A stretch of DNA of 64,000 nt. Source: Acidovorax sp. NB1 (lineage in GTDB: Bacteria; Pseudomonadota; Gammaproteobacteria; Burkholderiales; Burkholderiaceae_C). Below, piece by piece: positions 1 to 8,399 of the stretch. Location: the NCBI RefSeq assembly GCF_005405905.1, contig NZ_BJHU01000057.1, positions 248,001 through 312,000 on the forward strand, written 5' to 3'. The notes beneath the pieces are model-generated. The model saw only the letters and a program-made list of their open reading frames with translations, did not search any database and was not told the origin of the DNA. How positions within the stretch are numbered: position 1 is the stretch's first letter; each line of letters begins with the position of its first letter. Both the position numbers and the translations under genes were made by a program.

Positions 1-66
1 CGCGGCCACGACTACGCACTGCCCAACGACCGCGACGTACAGCGCCTGCTGGCCGTGCCACGCTGA
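1..66 (+). CDS. C-terminal end of an unidentified protein (partial)
   Basis: Frame 1 is open from the window edge to a TGA at 64-66 and gives 21 residues ending in LLAVPR. The fragment is too short to assign to a family. A strong intrinsic terminator follows 42 bases downstream, which supports this being the real end of a plus-strand transcription unit. The rest of the gene lies outside the window. Confidence 0.6.
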   Translation, partial: RGHDYALPNDRDVQRLLAVPR

Positions 67-107
67 GCTGCTGCTTGCACTCGCAGGTGTTCCCCACCTG
101 CTCCAAC

Positions 108-136
108 AAAAAGGCCGTTTCGACGGCCTTTTTTTA
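108..136 (+). terminator. Rho-independent terminator with TTCG tetraloop
   Basis: An 8-bp stem (AAGGCCGT at 111-118 with ACGGCCTT at 123-130) closes on a TTCG loop and runs into a T tract at 129-135, with A residues on the 5' side. It ends the upstream plus-strand unit and separates it from pyrF. Confidence 0.9.
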
Positions 137-237
137 TGCCTGCAGGACCCTTGGCAACCCGCCCACACAAGGTGCGCCGCAGCGCCTCAGGCCCCCCGAT
201 GGGATCCCCAAGGACCCGCCCACTAAAATCACGCCCC

Positions 238-1065
238 ATGAACTTCACCGACATGCTGCGCGGCGCCACGGCGCAGAACAACTCCCTGCTGTGCGTGGGC
301 CTGGACCCCGAACCCACCCGCTTCCCTGCGGGCATGCAGGGTGACCCGCGCAAGATCTACGACTTTTGCGCCGCCATCGTGGACGCCACGGCCGACCTGG
401 TCTGCGCCTTCAAGCCCCAGATCGCCTACTTTGCCGCCCACAGCGCCGAAGACCAGCTGGAGCGCCTGATGCAGCACATGCGCGCCAATGCGCCCCAGGT
501 GCCGGTGATCCTGGATGCCAAGCGCGGTGACATCGGCTCCACCGCTGAGCAATACGCCAAGGAAGCCTTCGAGCGCTATGGCGCCGATGCGGTGACGCTG
601 TCGCCCTTCATGGGTTTTGACTCCATTGAGCCCTACCTGGCCTACCACGGCAAGGGCGCCTTCCTGCTGTGCCGCACCTCCAACCCGGGCGGGGACGACC
701 TGCAGAACCAGCGCCTAGCCAGCATCGAAGGCCAGCCGCTCATGTACGAGCATGTGGCCCGCCTGGCGCAAGGCCCCTGGAACAAGAACGGCCAGCTCGG
801 CCTGGTGGTGGGCGCCACCTACCCGCAGGAGATCGAGCGCGTGCGTGCCATCGCGCCCACGCTGCCCCTGCTGATCCCCGGCGTGGGCGCCCAGGGCGGC
901 GACGCCGCCGCCACCGTGCGCGCCGGGCTGCGCAACGACGGCCCCATCATCGTGAACTCCTCGCGCGCCGTGTTGTACGCCTCCCAGGGTGCGGACTTTG
1001 CGGCCGCAGCGCGCACCGCCGCCCAGCACACCCGCGCGGTGCTTGAAGCCTCGCGCAGCCGCTAA
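238..1065 (+). CDS. pyrF: Orotidine 5'-phosphate decarboxylase (type 2)
   Basis: This 275-residue protein makes UMP from orotidine monophosphate, the last step of pyrimidine synthesis, in the cytosol. The start codon chosen is ATG 238, giving MNFTDMLRGA; the open frame begins at 136, but that extension looks non-coding and would make the protein too long. The catalytic motif LDAKRGDIGSTAEQYAKE lies at about residues 92-109. Its Asp-Ala-Lys-Arg core and the C-terminal phosphate-binding segment LLIPGVGAQGGD are typical of the roughly 270-residue type 2 family found in beta-proteobacteria and mycobacteria. It stands alone between a terminator and a LysR gene. Confidence 0.93.
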   Translation: MNFTDMLRGATAQNNSLLCVGLDPEPTRFPAGMQGDPRKIYDFCAAIVDATADLVCAFKPQIAYFAAHSAEDQLERLMQHMRANAPQVPVILDAKRGDIGSTAEQYAKEAFERYGADAVTLSPFMGFDSIEPYLAYHGKGAFLLCRTSNPGGDDLQNQRLASIEGQPLMYEHVARLAQGPWNKNGQLGLVVGATYPQEIERVRAIAPTLPLLIPGVGAQGGDAAATVRAGLRNDGPIIVNSSRAVLYASQGADFAAAARTAAQHTRAVLEASRSR

Positions 1066-1114
1066 GCACCACGCGCCATCCTTCCCCAGCCCCCCGCAGC
1101 CACACCACACGCCC

Positions 1115-2011
1115 ATGCAGCTCAAGTGGCTGGAGGACTTCATCGTGCTGGCGCAGGAGCGCAGCTTCACCCGCGCCGCCGAGCTGCGGCATGTGACCCA
1201 CCCCGCCTTTGGCCGGCGCATCCGCGCGCTGGAGGTCTGGGCGGGCACGCCGCTGGTGGAGCGGGGCGGGGGGCCCGTCACCCTCACGCCCGCCGGGCAG
1301 AGTTTTCTGGACACCGCCGGGCAAATGGTGCGCAACCTCACGCAGTCGCACGAGGAGCTGCAGAGCCTGGCCGGGCGCCAGGCCCGCACCGTGACCCTGG
1401 CCACGGGCCGCACGCTGGCGCGCACCGTGGTGGCCGACTGGCTGGTGCGCCTGCAGCCCATCCTGCAGGGCGGCGAGCTGTGCATCCGCACCCGCGCGCT
1501 GGCCGACACCGTGGCCATGCTGGAGCGCAGCGAGGCCGACTTCTCCCTCGTCTACCACCACCCCACGCTGGCCGTGCGCCTGGACGCGCGCCAGTTCATG
1601 CACGTGACCGTGGCCTCGGACCGGCTGGTGCCCGTGTCACGCGCCACCGCGCAAGGGCAGGCGCTGCACCGCTTCGGGCCCGACGCCACGCGCGTGCCCT
1701 ACCTGGCCTATGCCCCGCAACTGGCCCTGGGGCGCCTGGTGGAAGACCACCTGGCCCAGAACCCGCACGCGCCCCGGCTGCAGCGGGTGGTCGAATGCGA
1801 CTCGGCCGACGCGCACTATGAATATGTGCAAAAGGGCCTGGGCGTGGCCTGGCTGCCCTGGTCCATGGTGTTTGCCGACTGCCAGGCCCAACGCATGGCC
1901 CTGGCGGGCGATGCGCGCATGGAGGTGCGCTTTGACGTGCGCCTGTACCGCCCCAAACGCCGTCTGGGCCCCCTGGCCGAAGCACTGTGGAAGGCGCTGG
2001 CGCAGCGCTGA
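1115..2011 (+). CDS. LysR-family transcriptional regulator
   Basis: This 298-residue DNA-binding regulator has an N-terminal winged helix-turn-helix (LKWLEDFIVLAQERSFTRAA, about residues 3-22) and a C-terminal effector-binding domain. The ATG at 1115 gives the usual LysR start MQLKWLEDF; the upstream open frame is proline-rich and unlikely to be coding. The recognition helix is slightly unusual (THPAFGRRIRALE). It lies 150 bases upstream of a co-oriented Bug receptor and aspartoacylase-like gene. It is therefore the likely local regulator of that pair, although LysR regulators are more often divergent from their targets. The inducer is unknown. Confidence 0.85.
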   Translation: MQLKWLEDFIVLAQERSFTRAAELRHVTHPAFGRRIRALEVWAGTPLVERGGGPVTLTPAGQSFLDTAGQMVRNLTQSHEELQSLAGRQARTVTLATGRTLARTVVADWLVRLQPILQGGELCIRTRALADTVAMLERSEADFSLVYHHPTLAVRLDARQFMHVTVASDRLVPVSRATAQGQALHRFGPDATRVPYLAYAPQLALGRLVEDHLAQNPHAPRLQRVVECDSADAHYEYVQKGLGVAWLPWSMVFADCQAQRMALAGDARMEVRFDVRLYRPKRRLGPLAEALWKALAQR

Positions 2012-2078
2012 AGCCGGGCCCGACCTCCGGGCACAGACGCAGGGTTTTCATCAGGGCACCGAACAGAATTGGCAAGAC

Positions 2079-2099
2079 CTGGTGCCATTTCGGCACCAG
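2079..2099. promoter_or_regulatory. Perfect dyad between LysR and Bug-receptor genes
   Basis: CTGGTGCC (2079-2086) and GGCACCAG (2092-2099) form a perfect inverted repeat around ATTTC. It starts 67 bases after the LysR stop and ends 62 bases before the Bug start. There is no T run, so an operator for the preceding LysR protein is as likely as an RNA hairpin. Confidence 0.4.
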
Positions 2100-2161
2100 A
2101 CCAGCGCCAGGGGCTTCGCACAATCGGGCCACAACCCCCCGATCCACGACGAGGACACCCC

Positions 2162-3136
2162 ATGCAACCCACACTCCCCCTGCGCCGCGTGGCGCTCCTG
2201 TGCGGCCTGGCCCTGCTCAGCGCGCCTGCGCTGGCGCAGGACACCTACCCCAGCAAGCCCATCACCATCGTGGTGGGCTACCCGCCCGGCGGCAGCACCG
2301 ACCTGACCGCGCGCACGGTGGCCACCGAGCTGGGCAACAAGCTCGGCGTGCCAGTCGTGATCGAGAACCTGGGTGGTGCCGGTGGCGCGATCGGCGCGCA
2401 GAAGGTGGCCAACGCCGCGCCCGACGGCTACACCCTGCTGGTGGGCGCCAACAACGAGATCGCGATCAATAAGCTCGTGACCAAGAAGGTCAAGTACGAC
2501 ATCAAGGACTTCACCGCCATCGGCCTCATTGCCTCGCAGCCGCTCGTGCTGGTGGCCTCCACCGGGGCGGGTGTCAAGAACATGGCGGAGTTCACGCAGA
2601 AGGTGTCCAAGAACCCCGGCAAGTTCAGCTACGGCAGCTCGGGCGTAGGCACAGCGTTGCACCTGGCGGGCGAGGCCGTGAAAGAGCAGGGCAAGCTGTT
2701 CATGACGCACATCCCCTACCGGGGCGTGGCGCCGCTCACCAGCGACCTCATGGGCAACAACCTGGAGTACGGCGTGTTCGTGCTCTCCAGCGGCCTGCCG
2801 CACATCAAGAGCGGCAAGGTGATTGCACTGGGCACCACCGAGGCCAAGCGCTCGGCCACCACACCCGACATCCCCGCGCTGGCCGAGTCGCCGCAGTACA
2901 AGAACGTGGACATCAGCGTGTGGTTTGCGCTCATGGGCCCTGCCAACCTCCCCAAGCCTGTGACCGACAAGCTCAAGAAGGCGCTGGCCGACAGCCTGCA
3001 ATCGCCGGACTTCCGCAAGAAGATGGAAGCCAGCGGGTCCACCGTGGCCTCGCCCACCGTGAACATCGACCAGTTCCTGGTTACGGAAGTGGCCAAGTAC
3101 AAGAAGATCGTTGAATTCGCCAAGATCGAAGAATGA
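2162..3136 (+). CDS. Bug-family periplasmic tripartite tricarboxylate receptor
   Basis: This 324-residue extracytoplasmic solute-binding protein belongs to the Bug/TctC family. It has a signal peptide (MQPTLPLRRVALLCGLALLS, cleavage probably after ALAQ) and the signature YPSKPITIVVGYPPGGSTD that opens the mature domain. The ATG at 2162 is chosen because it gives a signal peptide; the open frame extends upstream to 2069 without one. Family members bind carboxylated small molecules. Most are orphans without a TctAB membrane partner nearby, as here. Its stop overlaps the start of the aspartoacylase-like gene (ATGA), so the two are probably translated together and share a substrate. Confidence 0.88.
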   Translation: MQPTLPLRRVALLCGLALLSAPALAQDTYPSKPITIVVGYPPGGSTDLTARTVATELGNKLGVPVVIENLGGAGGAIGAQKVANAAPDGYTLLVGANNEIAINKLVTKKVKYDIKDFTAIGLIASQPLVLVASTGAGVKNMAEFTQKVSKNPGKFSYGSSGVGTALHLAGEAVKEQGKLFMTHIPYRGVAPLTSDLMGNNLEYGVFVLSSGLPHIKSGKVIALGTTEAKRSATTPDIPALAESPQYKNVDISVWFALMGPANLPKPVTDKLKKALADSLQSPDFRKKMEASGSTVASPTVNIDQFLVTEVAKYKKIVEFAKIEE

Positions 3137-4125
3137 ACCCCACCGAGCTCACCCCCACCGCCGTGCCCCCCCTGGTGTTTGAACTGCCCGCCCCCGACAT
3201 CAGCGCCTGGCGCGCCGGCAACACCGGCACCGAAGGCGTGTGGCATTTCGACTCGGGCCGGCCCGGCCGCCACGTGATGATCAGCGCCCTGGTGCACGGC
3301 AACGAGCTGTGCGGCGCCTGGGCGCTCAAGGGCCTGCTCGAAGCCGGTGTGCGCCCTGCGCAGGGCACGCTCACACTCGCCTTCTGCAACCTCGACGCCT
3401 TCGACCGCTTCGACCCCGGCAACCACGATGCCTCGCGCTTCACCGACGAAGACCTCAACCGCCAGTGGATCGACGCGCGCATCGATGCGGCCGACACCAA
3501 CGAACGCCGCCGCGCCGCCGCGCTGCGCCCGTGGGTGGCGCAGGCCGACTGGCTGCTCGACATCCATTCGATGCACGAGCCCTCGGCACCGCTGCTGCTC
3601 ACCGGCATCCAGCCGCGCAACCGGGCGCTGGCGCGTGCCATGCGCTCGCCCGAATACACCGTGGTGGACGCGGGCCACAAGGACGGTGTGCGCATGCGCG
3701 ACTACGGCCGGTTCGGCGACCTGGACGACAACGGCACCCGCTCGCTGCTCATCGAATGTGGCTTCCATGGCGACCCGGCCAGCCGCGCCGTGGCGCAGGA
3801 CCAGTGCGTGCGTTTCATCGAGCAGTCTGGCGCCCTGAGCGCCGACGCACTGGCGCAGCAGCTGCCCGGCTGGCGCCTGCCCGACGCACCGTGCCAGTGG
3901 GCGCTGGAGGTGACCGGCCCCGTGGTCGCCACCAGCAGCGCCTTCCGGTTTGTGGCGCCGTACACGGGCCTCGAAGTGTTCGAGAAGGCGGGCACGGTGA
4001 TTGGCGACAACGACGGCGTGCCGGTGGTCACTCCGTACGACGACTGCGTGCTCGTCATGCCCTCGGTGCGCCAGGCACGTGCCGGGGTGACCGTGGTGCG
4101 CTTTGCGCGGCGCCGGTTGCTGTAG
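3133..4125 (+). CDS. Succinylglutamate desuccinylase/aspartoacylase family protein
   Basis: This 330-residue putative zinc hydrolase is of the AstE/AspA branch of the M14 carboxypeptidase fold. Likely zinc ligands are in ALVHGNE (about residues 55-61) and LLDIHSMHE (about 138-146). The catalytic Glu is expected in LLIECGFHG. Members deacylate N-acylated amino acids or related carboxylates. The substrate here is unknown, and the name should not be taken as proof of succinylglutamate activity. The start ATG overlaps the Bug-receptor stop by four bases. That suggests the periplasmic receptor captures, and this enzyme hydrolyses, the same class of compound. Confidence 0.8.
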   Translation: MNPTELTPTAVPPLVFELPAPDISAWRAGNTGTEGVWHFDSGRPGRHVMISALVHGNELCGAWALKGLLEAGVRPAQGTLTLAFCNLDAFDRFDPGNHDASRFTDEDLNRQWIDARIDAADTNERRRAAALRPWVAQADWLLDIHSMHEPSAPLLLTGIQPRNRALARAMRSPEYTVVDAGHKDGVRMRDYGRFGDLDDNGTRSLLIECGFHGDPASRAVAQDQCVRFIEQSGALSADALAQQLPGWRLPDAPCQWALEVTGPVVATSSAFRFVAPYTGLEVFEKAGTVIGDNDGVPVVTPYDDCVLVMPSVRQARAGVTVVRFARRRLL

Positions 4126-4140
4126 GCAGTACTGTCGTTG

Positions 4141-4203
4141 TTTGCTATCTAGTTGATAGCTACTAAGGCATGTTCAACTGGCGCTACCGGCCATTTGGCT
4201 TGT
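4141..4203 (-). repeat. Short interspersed repeat, copy 1 (TAGCTAT family)
   Basis: Read on the minus strand, the element starts with CAAGCCAAATGGCC, has a variable middle, and ends in TAGCTATCAACTAGATAGCA. It shares its ends with the copies at 12289, 15693, 45702 and 55733. It encodes the last residues of the DMT transporter (QAKWPVAPVEHALVAIN and stop), so the element overlaps coding sequence. Confidence 0.7.
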
Positions 4204-5144
4204 AGTCGGGGCCCCAGCACCACACAGGCCAGCGCGGCCACCACCAGCGCAATGCCTGCCCACTGCCAGGGCGCCACGCCCTCGTCCAGCAGCAGCCAGC
4301 CTGCGGTGAGGCCCACCACTGGCACCGCCAGACTGAAGGGCGCAACGCGGTTGGCGGGGTAGCGCTGCAGCAGGTTGGTCCATAGCGCGTAGCCCACGAT
4401 GGTGGCGGCCCAGCCCAGGTAGGCCACCGCCGCCCACGACAGCAGCGGCACGCTGGCCAACGTCTGCCACTGCAGCCAGCGCGCGGCGTCGGGGTCGAAC
4501 AGGGCGGACAGCGCCATGAACGGCAGCACCGGCACCAGGCTGCTCCAGATCACAAAGGCCAAGGGGTCAAACCCCGGACTGTGCTGCTGCGCCAGCCGCG
4601 CCACGATGTTGGACGATGCCCACATCGCCGCGCCGCACAGCGTGAGCAGCAGGCCCGCCAGTGTGGTGGCCGCCGCCACCCCCACGCCGGAGCCCGGGCC
4701 CACATAGTTCATAGCAAAACACACCAGCCCCAGTGCGGCGAGCCCCATGCCCACGCGCAGCGGCAGCCCCGGCCGCTCGCGCAACAGTGCAAAGCCCAGC
4801 AGCGCCGTGAAGAACACCTGGGTTTGCAGCAGCACGCTAGCCAGCCCAGCCGTCATGCCCACCTTGAGCCCCATGAACAAAAAGCCGAACTGCCCCACAC
4901 CCTGGAACAACCCGAACAGCAGCACCCAGCGCCAGTGCATGCGCGGCGGACGGACCAGCAGCACCAGCGGCAGCGCTGCACACAGGTAGCGCGCAGCGCC
5001 CAGCTGGAAGGGGCTGAAGCTGCGCAGCCCCCACTTCATCGCCACAAAGTTCACGCCCCAGAGGATCACCACCACCAGCGCTGCGAACAGGTCGCGCGCG
5101 CGCAGCGGGCTGGTGGCGGATGCGACTTGTACAGCGCCGCTCAT
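4149..5144 (-). CDS. EamA/DMT-family permease
   Basis: This 331-residue inner-membrane protein has about ten hydrophobic segments in two EamA repeats (starting near DLFAALVVVILWGVNFVAMK and GLLLTLCGAAMWASSNIVAR). This is the layout of drug/metabolite exporters such as YdcZ- and RhaT-like carriers. The substrate cannot be read from sequence. Its ATG overlaps the stop of the upstream thioesterase gene (ATGA at 5141-5144), so the two are translationally coupled. The last 17 codons come from an interspersed repeat. The tail after the final membrane segment is therefore probably dispensable. Confidence 0.85.
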   Translation of the reverse strand: MSGAVQVASATSPLRARDLFAALVVVILWGVNFVAMKWGLRSFSPFQLGAARYLCAALPLVLLVRPPRMHWRWVLLFGLFQGVGQFGFLFMGLKVGMTAGLASVLLQTQVFFTALLGFALLRERPGLPLRVGMGLAALGLVCFAMNYVGPGSGVGVAAATTLAGLLLTLCGAAMWASSNIVARLAQQHSPGFDPLAFVIWSSLVPVLPFMALSALFDPDAARWLQWQTLASVPLLSWAAVAYLGWAATIVGYALWTNLLQRYPANRVAPFSLAVPVVGLTAGWLLLDEGVAPWQWAGIALVVAALACVVLGPRLQAKWPVAPVEHALVAIN

Positions 5145-5581
5145 TGCGCCGCGCGCGCTGCGTCGATGTGCGCCTTCACGCGCTGGGCCAGCGCAATGTC
5201 ACCGGGGGTCTCGGGGCTCCACTTGTCCACGGTACGCGGCTGGTCGCTGGCATCCACGGCGGTGTACACGGCCACGCAGTGCACCACGTCCTCCAGCGGT
5301 GCGCCGTGCACTGCGCCGCTGCGCACTTCCATGGCCAGGCACATGCTGGTGTCGGTGGTGTAGGCCAGGCGCGCGTGCACCTCCACCAGGTCCCCCGGGC
5401 GGATGGCGCGCACAAAGTGGGCGCCGCCCACAAACTCGGTAATGCAGGCGCCCTTGGCCCAGGCGCTGGCGCAGGCAAACCCGGCTTCGTCCACCCAGCG
5501 CAGCACCGTGCCGCCGGGGATGCGGCCTGCCTGGGGCAGCGTGGTCTGGGACGCCAGGAAGCGCAGGGTGGTTGAGTGCAT
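5141..5581 (-). CDS. Hotdog-fold acyl-CoA thioesterase (YciA-like)
   Basis: This 146-residue cytosolic thioesterase probably hydrolyses acyl-CoA to free acid and CoA. The start ATG at 5581 (MHSTTLRFLASQT) is preceded at good distance by GGAG; the open frame continues upstream to 5707 without a better ribosome site. The hotdog core shows GGTVLRWVDEAGFACAS, the characteristic position of the catalytic Asp/Glu on the central helix, followed by FVRAIRPGDLVEVHARL. It is the first gene of a two-gene unit with the DMT permease. The link between the two is unknown. Confidence 0.83.
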   Translation of the reverse strand: MHSTTLRFLASQTTLPQAGRIPGGTVLRWVDEAGFACASAWAKGACITEFVGGAHFVRAIRPGDLVEVHARLAYTTDTSMCLAMEVRSGAVHGAPLEDVVHCVAVYTAVDASDQPRTVDKWSPETPGDIALAQRVKAHIDAARAAQ

Positions 5582-5707
5582 GCCGGGGCTCCAAAGGATG
5601 GGGAGGCGTTCATTATTCTCCAGCGCCCCGGCTGCCGTAGCCTCCACCCGTCCCCGAACGCAGCCCAGCGCTCGCGATGCGGCCGCGTGGGCGAAGCTCT
5701 GCGCCAC

Positions 5708-5749
5708 TTGACCTGAGTCAAAACCCTACTGCAAACGCGTCCCTACATT
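5708..5749 (+). promoter_or_regulatory. Candidate class II FNR/Anr-type promoter for the chemoreceptor gene
   Basis: TTGAC-CTGA-GTCAA at 5708-5721 is a perfect dyad matching the FNR/Dnr pattern TTGAY-N4-RTCAA. A possible -10 hexamer TACATT lies at 5744-5749. The distance from dyad centre (5714.5) to the -10 start is 29.5 bp, exactly that of class II FNR promoters with the box at -41.5. The rest of the 321-base gap between thioesterase and chemoreceptor genes shows nothing else I can support. Confidence 0.5.
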
Positions 5750-5902
5750 GAGAACCATTCCGTTTGGCCCTCGGTGCCGGTGGGGCGATTTTCCCATGCG
5801 ATCGTCCTCAGGTTCACAGGGGCCGCCCTCCAGTCGGCGGTGCCGACACCCGCCCCTGGGGCCTACTCTAAAGCGCACGCCGTGTGGCCTGCGTCCATTG
5901 CC

Positions 5903-7885
5903 ATGTCATTGCTTCACCGGTTGAACCTGCTCGAAAAATTCCTCATCCTGGGGACCATCGGGCTCATGATGAGTGCCTTGCCCACCTACCTGGTGGTGCG
6001 CGACTCCCTCCATGCCATCGACCACGCGCGCCTGGAGGCGCAGGGCGTGCCCCCCGCCCAGGCGCTCACGCTGCTGGTGCAGCGCATGCAGGTGCACCGT
6101 GGCCTGTCTGTGGGCATGCTGGGGGGCGACGAGTCGCTGGCCGCGCGCCGCCCTGCCGCGCGCGATGCGGTCAACACCGCGCTGGACGACGTGAGCGCCC
6201 GCTTTGCCGCCGCCAAGGTGCCCGCAGCGCAGATGGCGGCCTGGACCCAGGCGCAGCAGACCTGGCGCACGCTGGAGCAGGCCGTGGGCGCGCGCAGCAT
6301 CGAGCAGGCGCAGAGCACGGCGCAGCACACGCAGCTGATTGCCCAGCTGCTGCAGCTCAACGAGGCCCTGGTGCACGCCTATGGCCTGCAGATCGACCCC
6401 GAGGCCGACACCCATGCGCTGGTCCAGGCATCGCTGGCGCAGGCGCCCATGCTGGGCGAAAAGCTGGGCATGCTGCGCGCCCAGGGCGCCAGCGCCTTGG
6501 GCAAGCGCGAGCTGACGCCCCAGGGCAAGGGCCAGCTGCTGGTGCTGCAGCAGCGTGTGGCCGAGCTGCAGGCCGACACCTTCCGCGGCCTGGACCGCGC
6601 CCTGCAGGGCAACCCCGACCTGCAGCGCGCACTGGGCAGCAGCGTGCAGGCGGTGCAGGGCCAGATCCAGCAGTCGCTGCAGATGGCCGAGCGCGACGTG
6701 ATCAACGCCACCGAGCTGCAGCTCGCGTCCAAGGATTACTTCGACGCCTTCACCCGCACCATCGAGGCGCTGAACGCGCTCAACAACCTGTCGATGGCCA
6801 GCCTGGACCAGGCCCTGCAGGCGCGTGTGGCGGGGCTGCAGCGCAACCTGCTGTGGGTGGCCCTGGCCCTGGTGCTCACGCTGTCGGCCACCAGCGCCAT
6901 GGCCCTGGTGTTTGTGCGCTCCATGACCGGGCCGCTGTCGCAGGCCGTGGCGCTGTCGCGCGCCGTGGCACAGGGGGACCTGAGCGGTGCGCCCATCCCG
7001 CACGGCACCAACGAAGTCGGCCAGCTGCTGCAGGCGCTGCAGCAAATGCGCAGCCAACTCACGCAGGTGGTGCGCCAGGTGCGCGGCGGGTCGGAGAGCG
7101 TGGCCACGGCCAGCGTGCAGATTGCACAGGGCAACACCGACCTATCGGCCCGCACCGAAAGCCAGGCCAGCGCGCTGGAGCAGACCGCTGCCTCGATGGA
7201 GCAGCTCAACGCCACCGTGCGCCAGAACGCCGACAGCGCCCAGCAGGCCAGCCAGCTCGCCGCCAGCGCGAGCACCGTGGCCACCCAGGGTGGCGAGGTC
7301 GTGGCCCAGGTGGTCAACACCATGCAGGGCATCAATGCCGCGTCGCAGAAGATCTCGGACATCATCGGCGTGATCGACTCCATCGCCTTCCAGACCAACA
7401 TCCTGGCGCTGAACGCGGCCGTGGAAGCCGCCCGCGCGGGCGAGCAAGGCCGGGGCTTTGCCGTGGTGGCTAGCGAGGTGCGCAACCTCGCCGGGCGCAG
7501 TGCCGAGGCCGCGCGCGAGATCAAGACCCTCATCAGCGCCAGCGTGGAGCGCGTGGAGCAGGGCACGGCCCTGGTGGACCGCGCAGGCAGCACCATGACC
7601 GAGGTGGTGGCGTCCATCCGCCGCGTGACCGACATCGTGGGCGAGATCAGCGCGGCCAGCCACGAACAGTCGCTGGGCGTGGCCCAGGTGGGCGAGGCCG
7701 TGACACAGATGGACCAGGTCACGCAGCAGAACGCGGCCTTGGTCGAAGAAATGGCCGCCGCCGCCAGCAGCCTGCAGAACCAGGCCGAGGACCTGGTGCA
7801 GGTGGTGTCGGTGTTCCGCCTGGGGGGTGATGGCAACCCCACCGGCGGCATCGGTGGCGGGCCCGGAATGCTACGACTTCAATAG
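5903..7885 (+). CDS. Methyl-accepting chemotaxis protein
   Basis: This 660-residue transmembrane chemoreceptor has a first membrane segment at about residues 11-30 and a large helical periplasmic domain (about 31-313). The periplasmic motif QRMQVHRGLSVGMLGG resembles NIT-type nitrate/nitrite-sensing modules. A second membrane segment lies at about 315-338, followed by HAMP and a signalling domain whose hairpin tip (AFQTNILALNAAVEAARAG, EQGRGFAVVASEVRNLAGRS) lies near residue 490. No C-terminal pentapeptide tether for CheR/CheB is present. The ATG at 5903 gives MSLLHRLNLLEKF directly before the first membrane helix; an open frame upstream to 5774 is probably non-coding. Promoter sequence suggests oxygen-dependent expression, which would fit a nitrate-type ligand; both are inferences. 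Confidence 0.9.
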   Translation: MSLLHRLNLLEKFLILGTIGLMMSALPTYLVVRDSLHAIDHARLEAQGVPPAQALTLLVQRMQVHRGLSVGMLGGDESLAARRPAARDAVNTALDDVSARFAAAKVPAAQMAAWTQAQQTWRTLEQAVGARSIEQAQSTAQHTQLIAQLLQLNEALVHAYGLQIDPEADTHALVQASLAQAPMLGEKLGMLRAQGASALGKRELTPQGKGQLLVLQQRVAELQADTFRGLDRALQGNPDLQRALGSSVQAVQGQIQQSLQMAERDVINATELQLASKDYFDAFTRTIEALNALNNLSMASLDQALQARVAGLQRNLLWVALALVLTLSATSAMALVFVRSMTGPLSQAVALSRAVAQGDLSGAPIPHGTNEVGQLLQALQQMRSQLTQVVRQVRGGSESVATASVQIAQGNTDLSARTESQASALEQTAASMEQLNATVRQNADSAQQASQLAASASTVATQGGEVVAQVVNTMQGINAASQKISDIIGVIDSIAFQTNILALNAAVEAARAGEQGRGFAVVASEVRNLAGRSAEAAREIKTLISASVERVEQGTALVDRAGSTMTEVVASIRRVTDIVGEISAASHEQSLGVAQVGEAVTQMDQVTQQNAALVEEMAAAASSLQNQAEDLVQVVSVFRLGGDGNPTGGIGGGPGMLRLQ

Positions 7886-7931
7886 CCAAAAAGGCATACT
7901 GGTCGCGCGCAGGCGGCCATTTTGGTTTGAG
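7876..7931 (-). repeat. Short interspersed repeat, degenerate copy 2
   Basis: On the minus strand this reads CTCAAACCAAAATGGCC, then a GC-rich middle, then TTTTTGGCTATTGAAG. It matches the ends of the TAGCTAT repeat family with several differences. It fills the gap between the convergent chemoreceptor and DUF779 genes and begins right after the DUF779 stop. Confidence 0.45.
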
Positions 7932-7935
7932 AATT

Positions 7936-8310
7936 TCAGGTCACAGGCGGGGCAATGCCCAGCGCATCCAGCTCCGCCGCCGTGAACACCCGCGAGCGGG
8001 TGTGAAAGGCCTTGCCCTCGGGCCCCTCCAGCGAGAAGGTGCCGCCCGTGCCTTCGATCACATCGATGATGAGCTGCGTGTGTTTCCAGGTCTCGTACTG
8101 CGCGCGCCCGATGTAGAACGGGCAGCCGCCGATATCGCCCAGGTACACGTCGCCTGCACCCATCGTGATCTCACCCGGCAGGTAGCAGTTGGCTGCGCTG
8201 TTGTCGCAGCAGCCACCCGACTGGTGGAACATCAGATCGGGGCCATGTTTGGTTTGCAGAAAGGCCACCAGCTCCAGCGCGGCGGGGGTGGCGACGACTT
8301 TTTCGACCAT
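7936..8310 (-). CDS. DUF779 domain protein
   Basis: This 124-residue protein is of the DUF779 family and its biochemical role is unknown. Its genes commonly sit next to acetaldehyde/aldehyde dehydrogenases, exactly as here. The start MVEKVVATP at 8310 follows GGAGACAACC; an in-frame ATG eight codons earlier (8334) has no comparable ribosome site. A conserved cysteine cluster SGGCCDNSAANC (about residues 30-41) and the segment GDVYLGDIGGCPFYI suggest metal or thiol chemistry. It is co-oriented with the dehydrogenase upstream, separated by 182 bases containing a long hairpin. Confidence 0.85.
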   Translation of the reverse strand: MVEKVVATPAALELVAFLQTKHGPDLMFHQSGGCCDNSAANCYLPGEITMGAGDVYLGDIGGCPFYIGRAQYETWKHTQLIIDVIEGTGGTFSLEGPEGKAFHTRSRVFTAAELDALGIAPPVT

Positions 8311-8399
8311 GGTTGTCTCCAGCGTGCGATGCAAAAAGCAAACGCGGCCAGTTGGAACAACGAGCCGCGTCAGTAGAAACGTTTCCAGCTATCCACAAG

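Noticed and set aside
5870..5900. TAAAG...GCC stretch upstream of the chemoreceptor as a sigma28 promoter
   Set aside because: The -10 part does not match GCCGATAA and the spacing is off by one; the FNR-type promoter is better supported.
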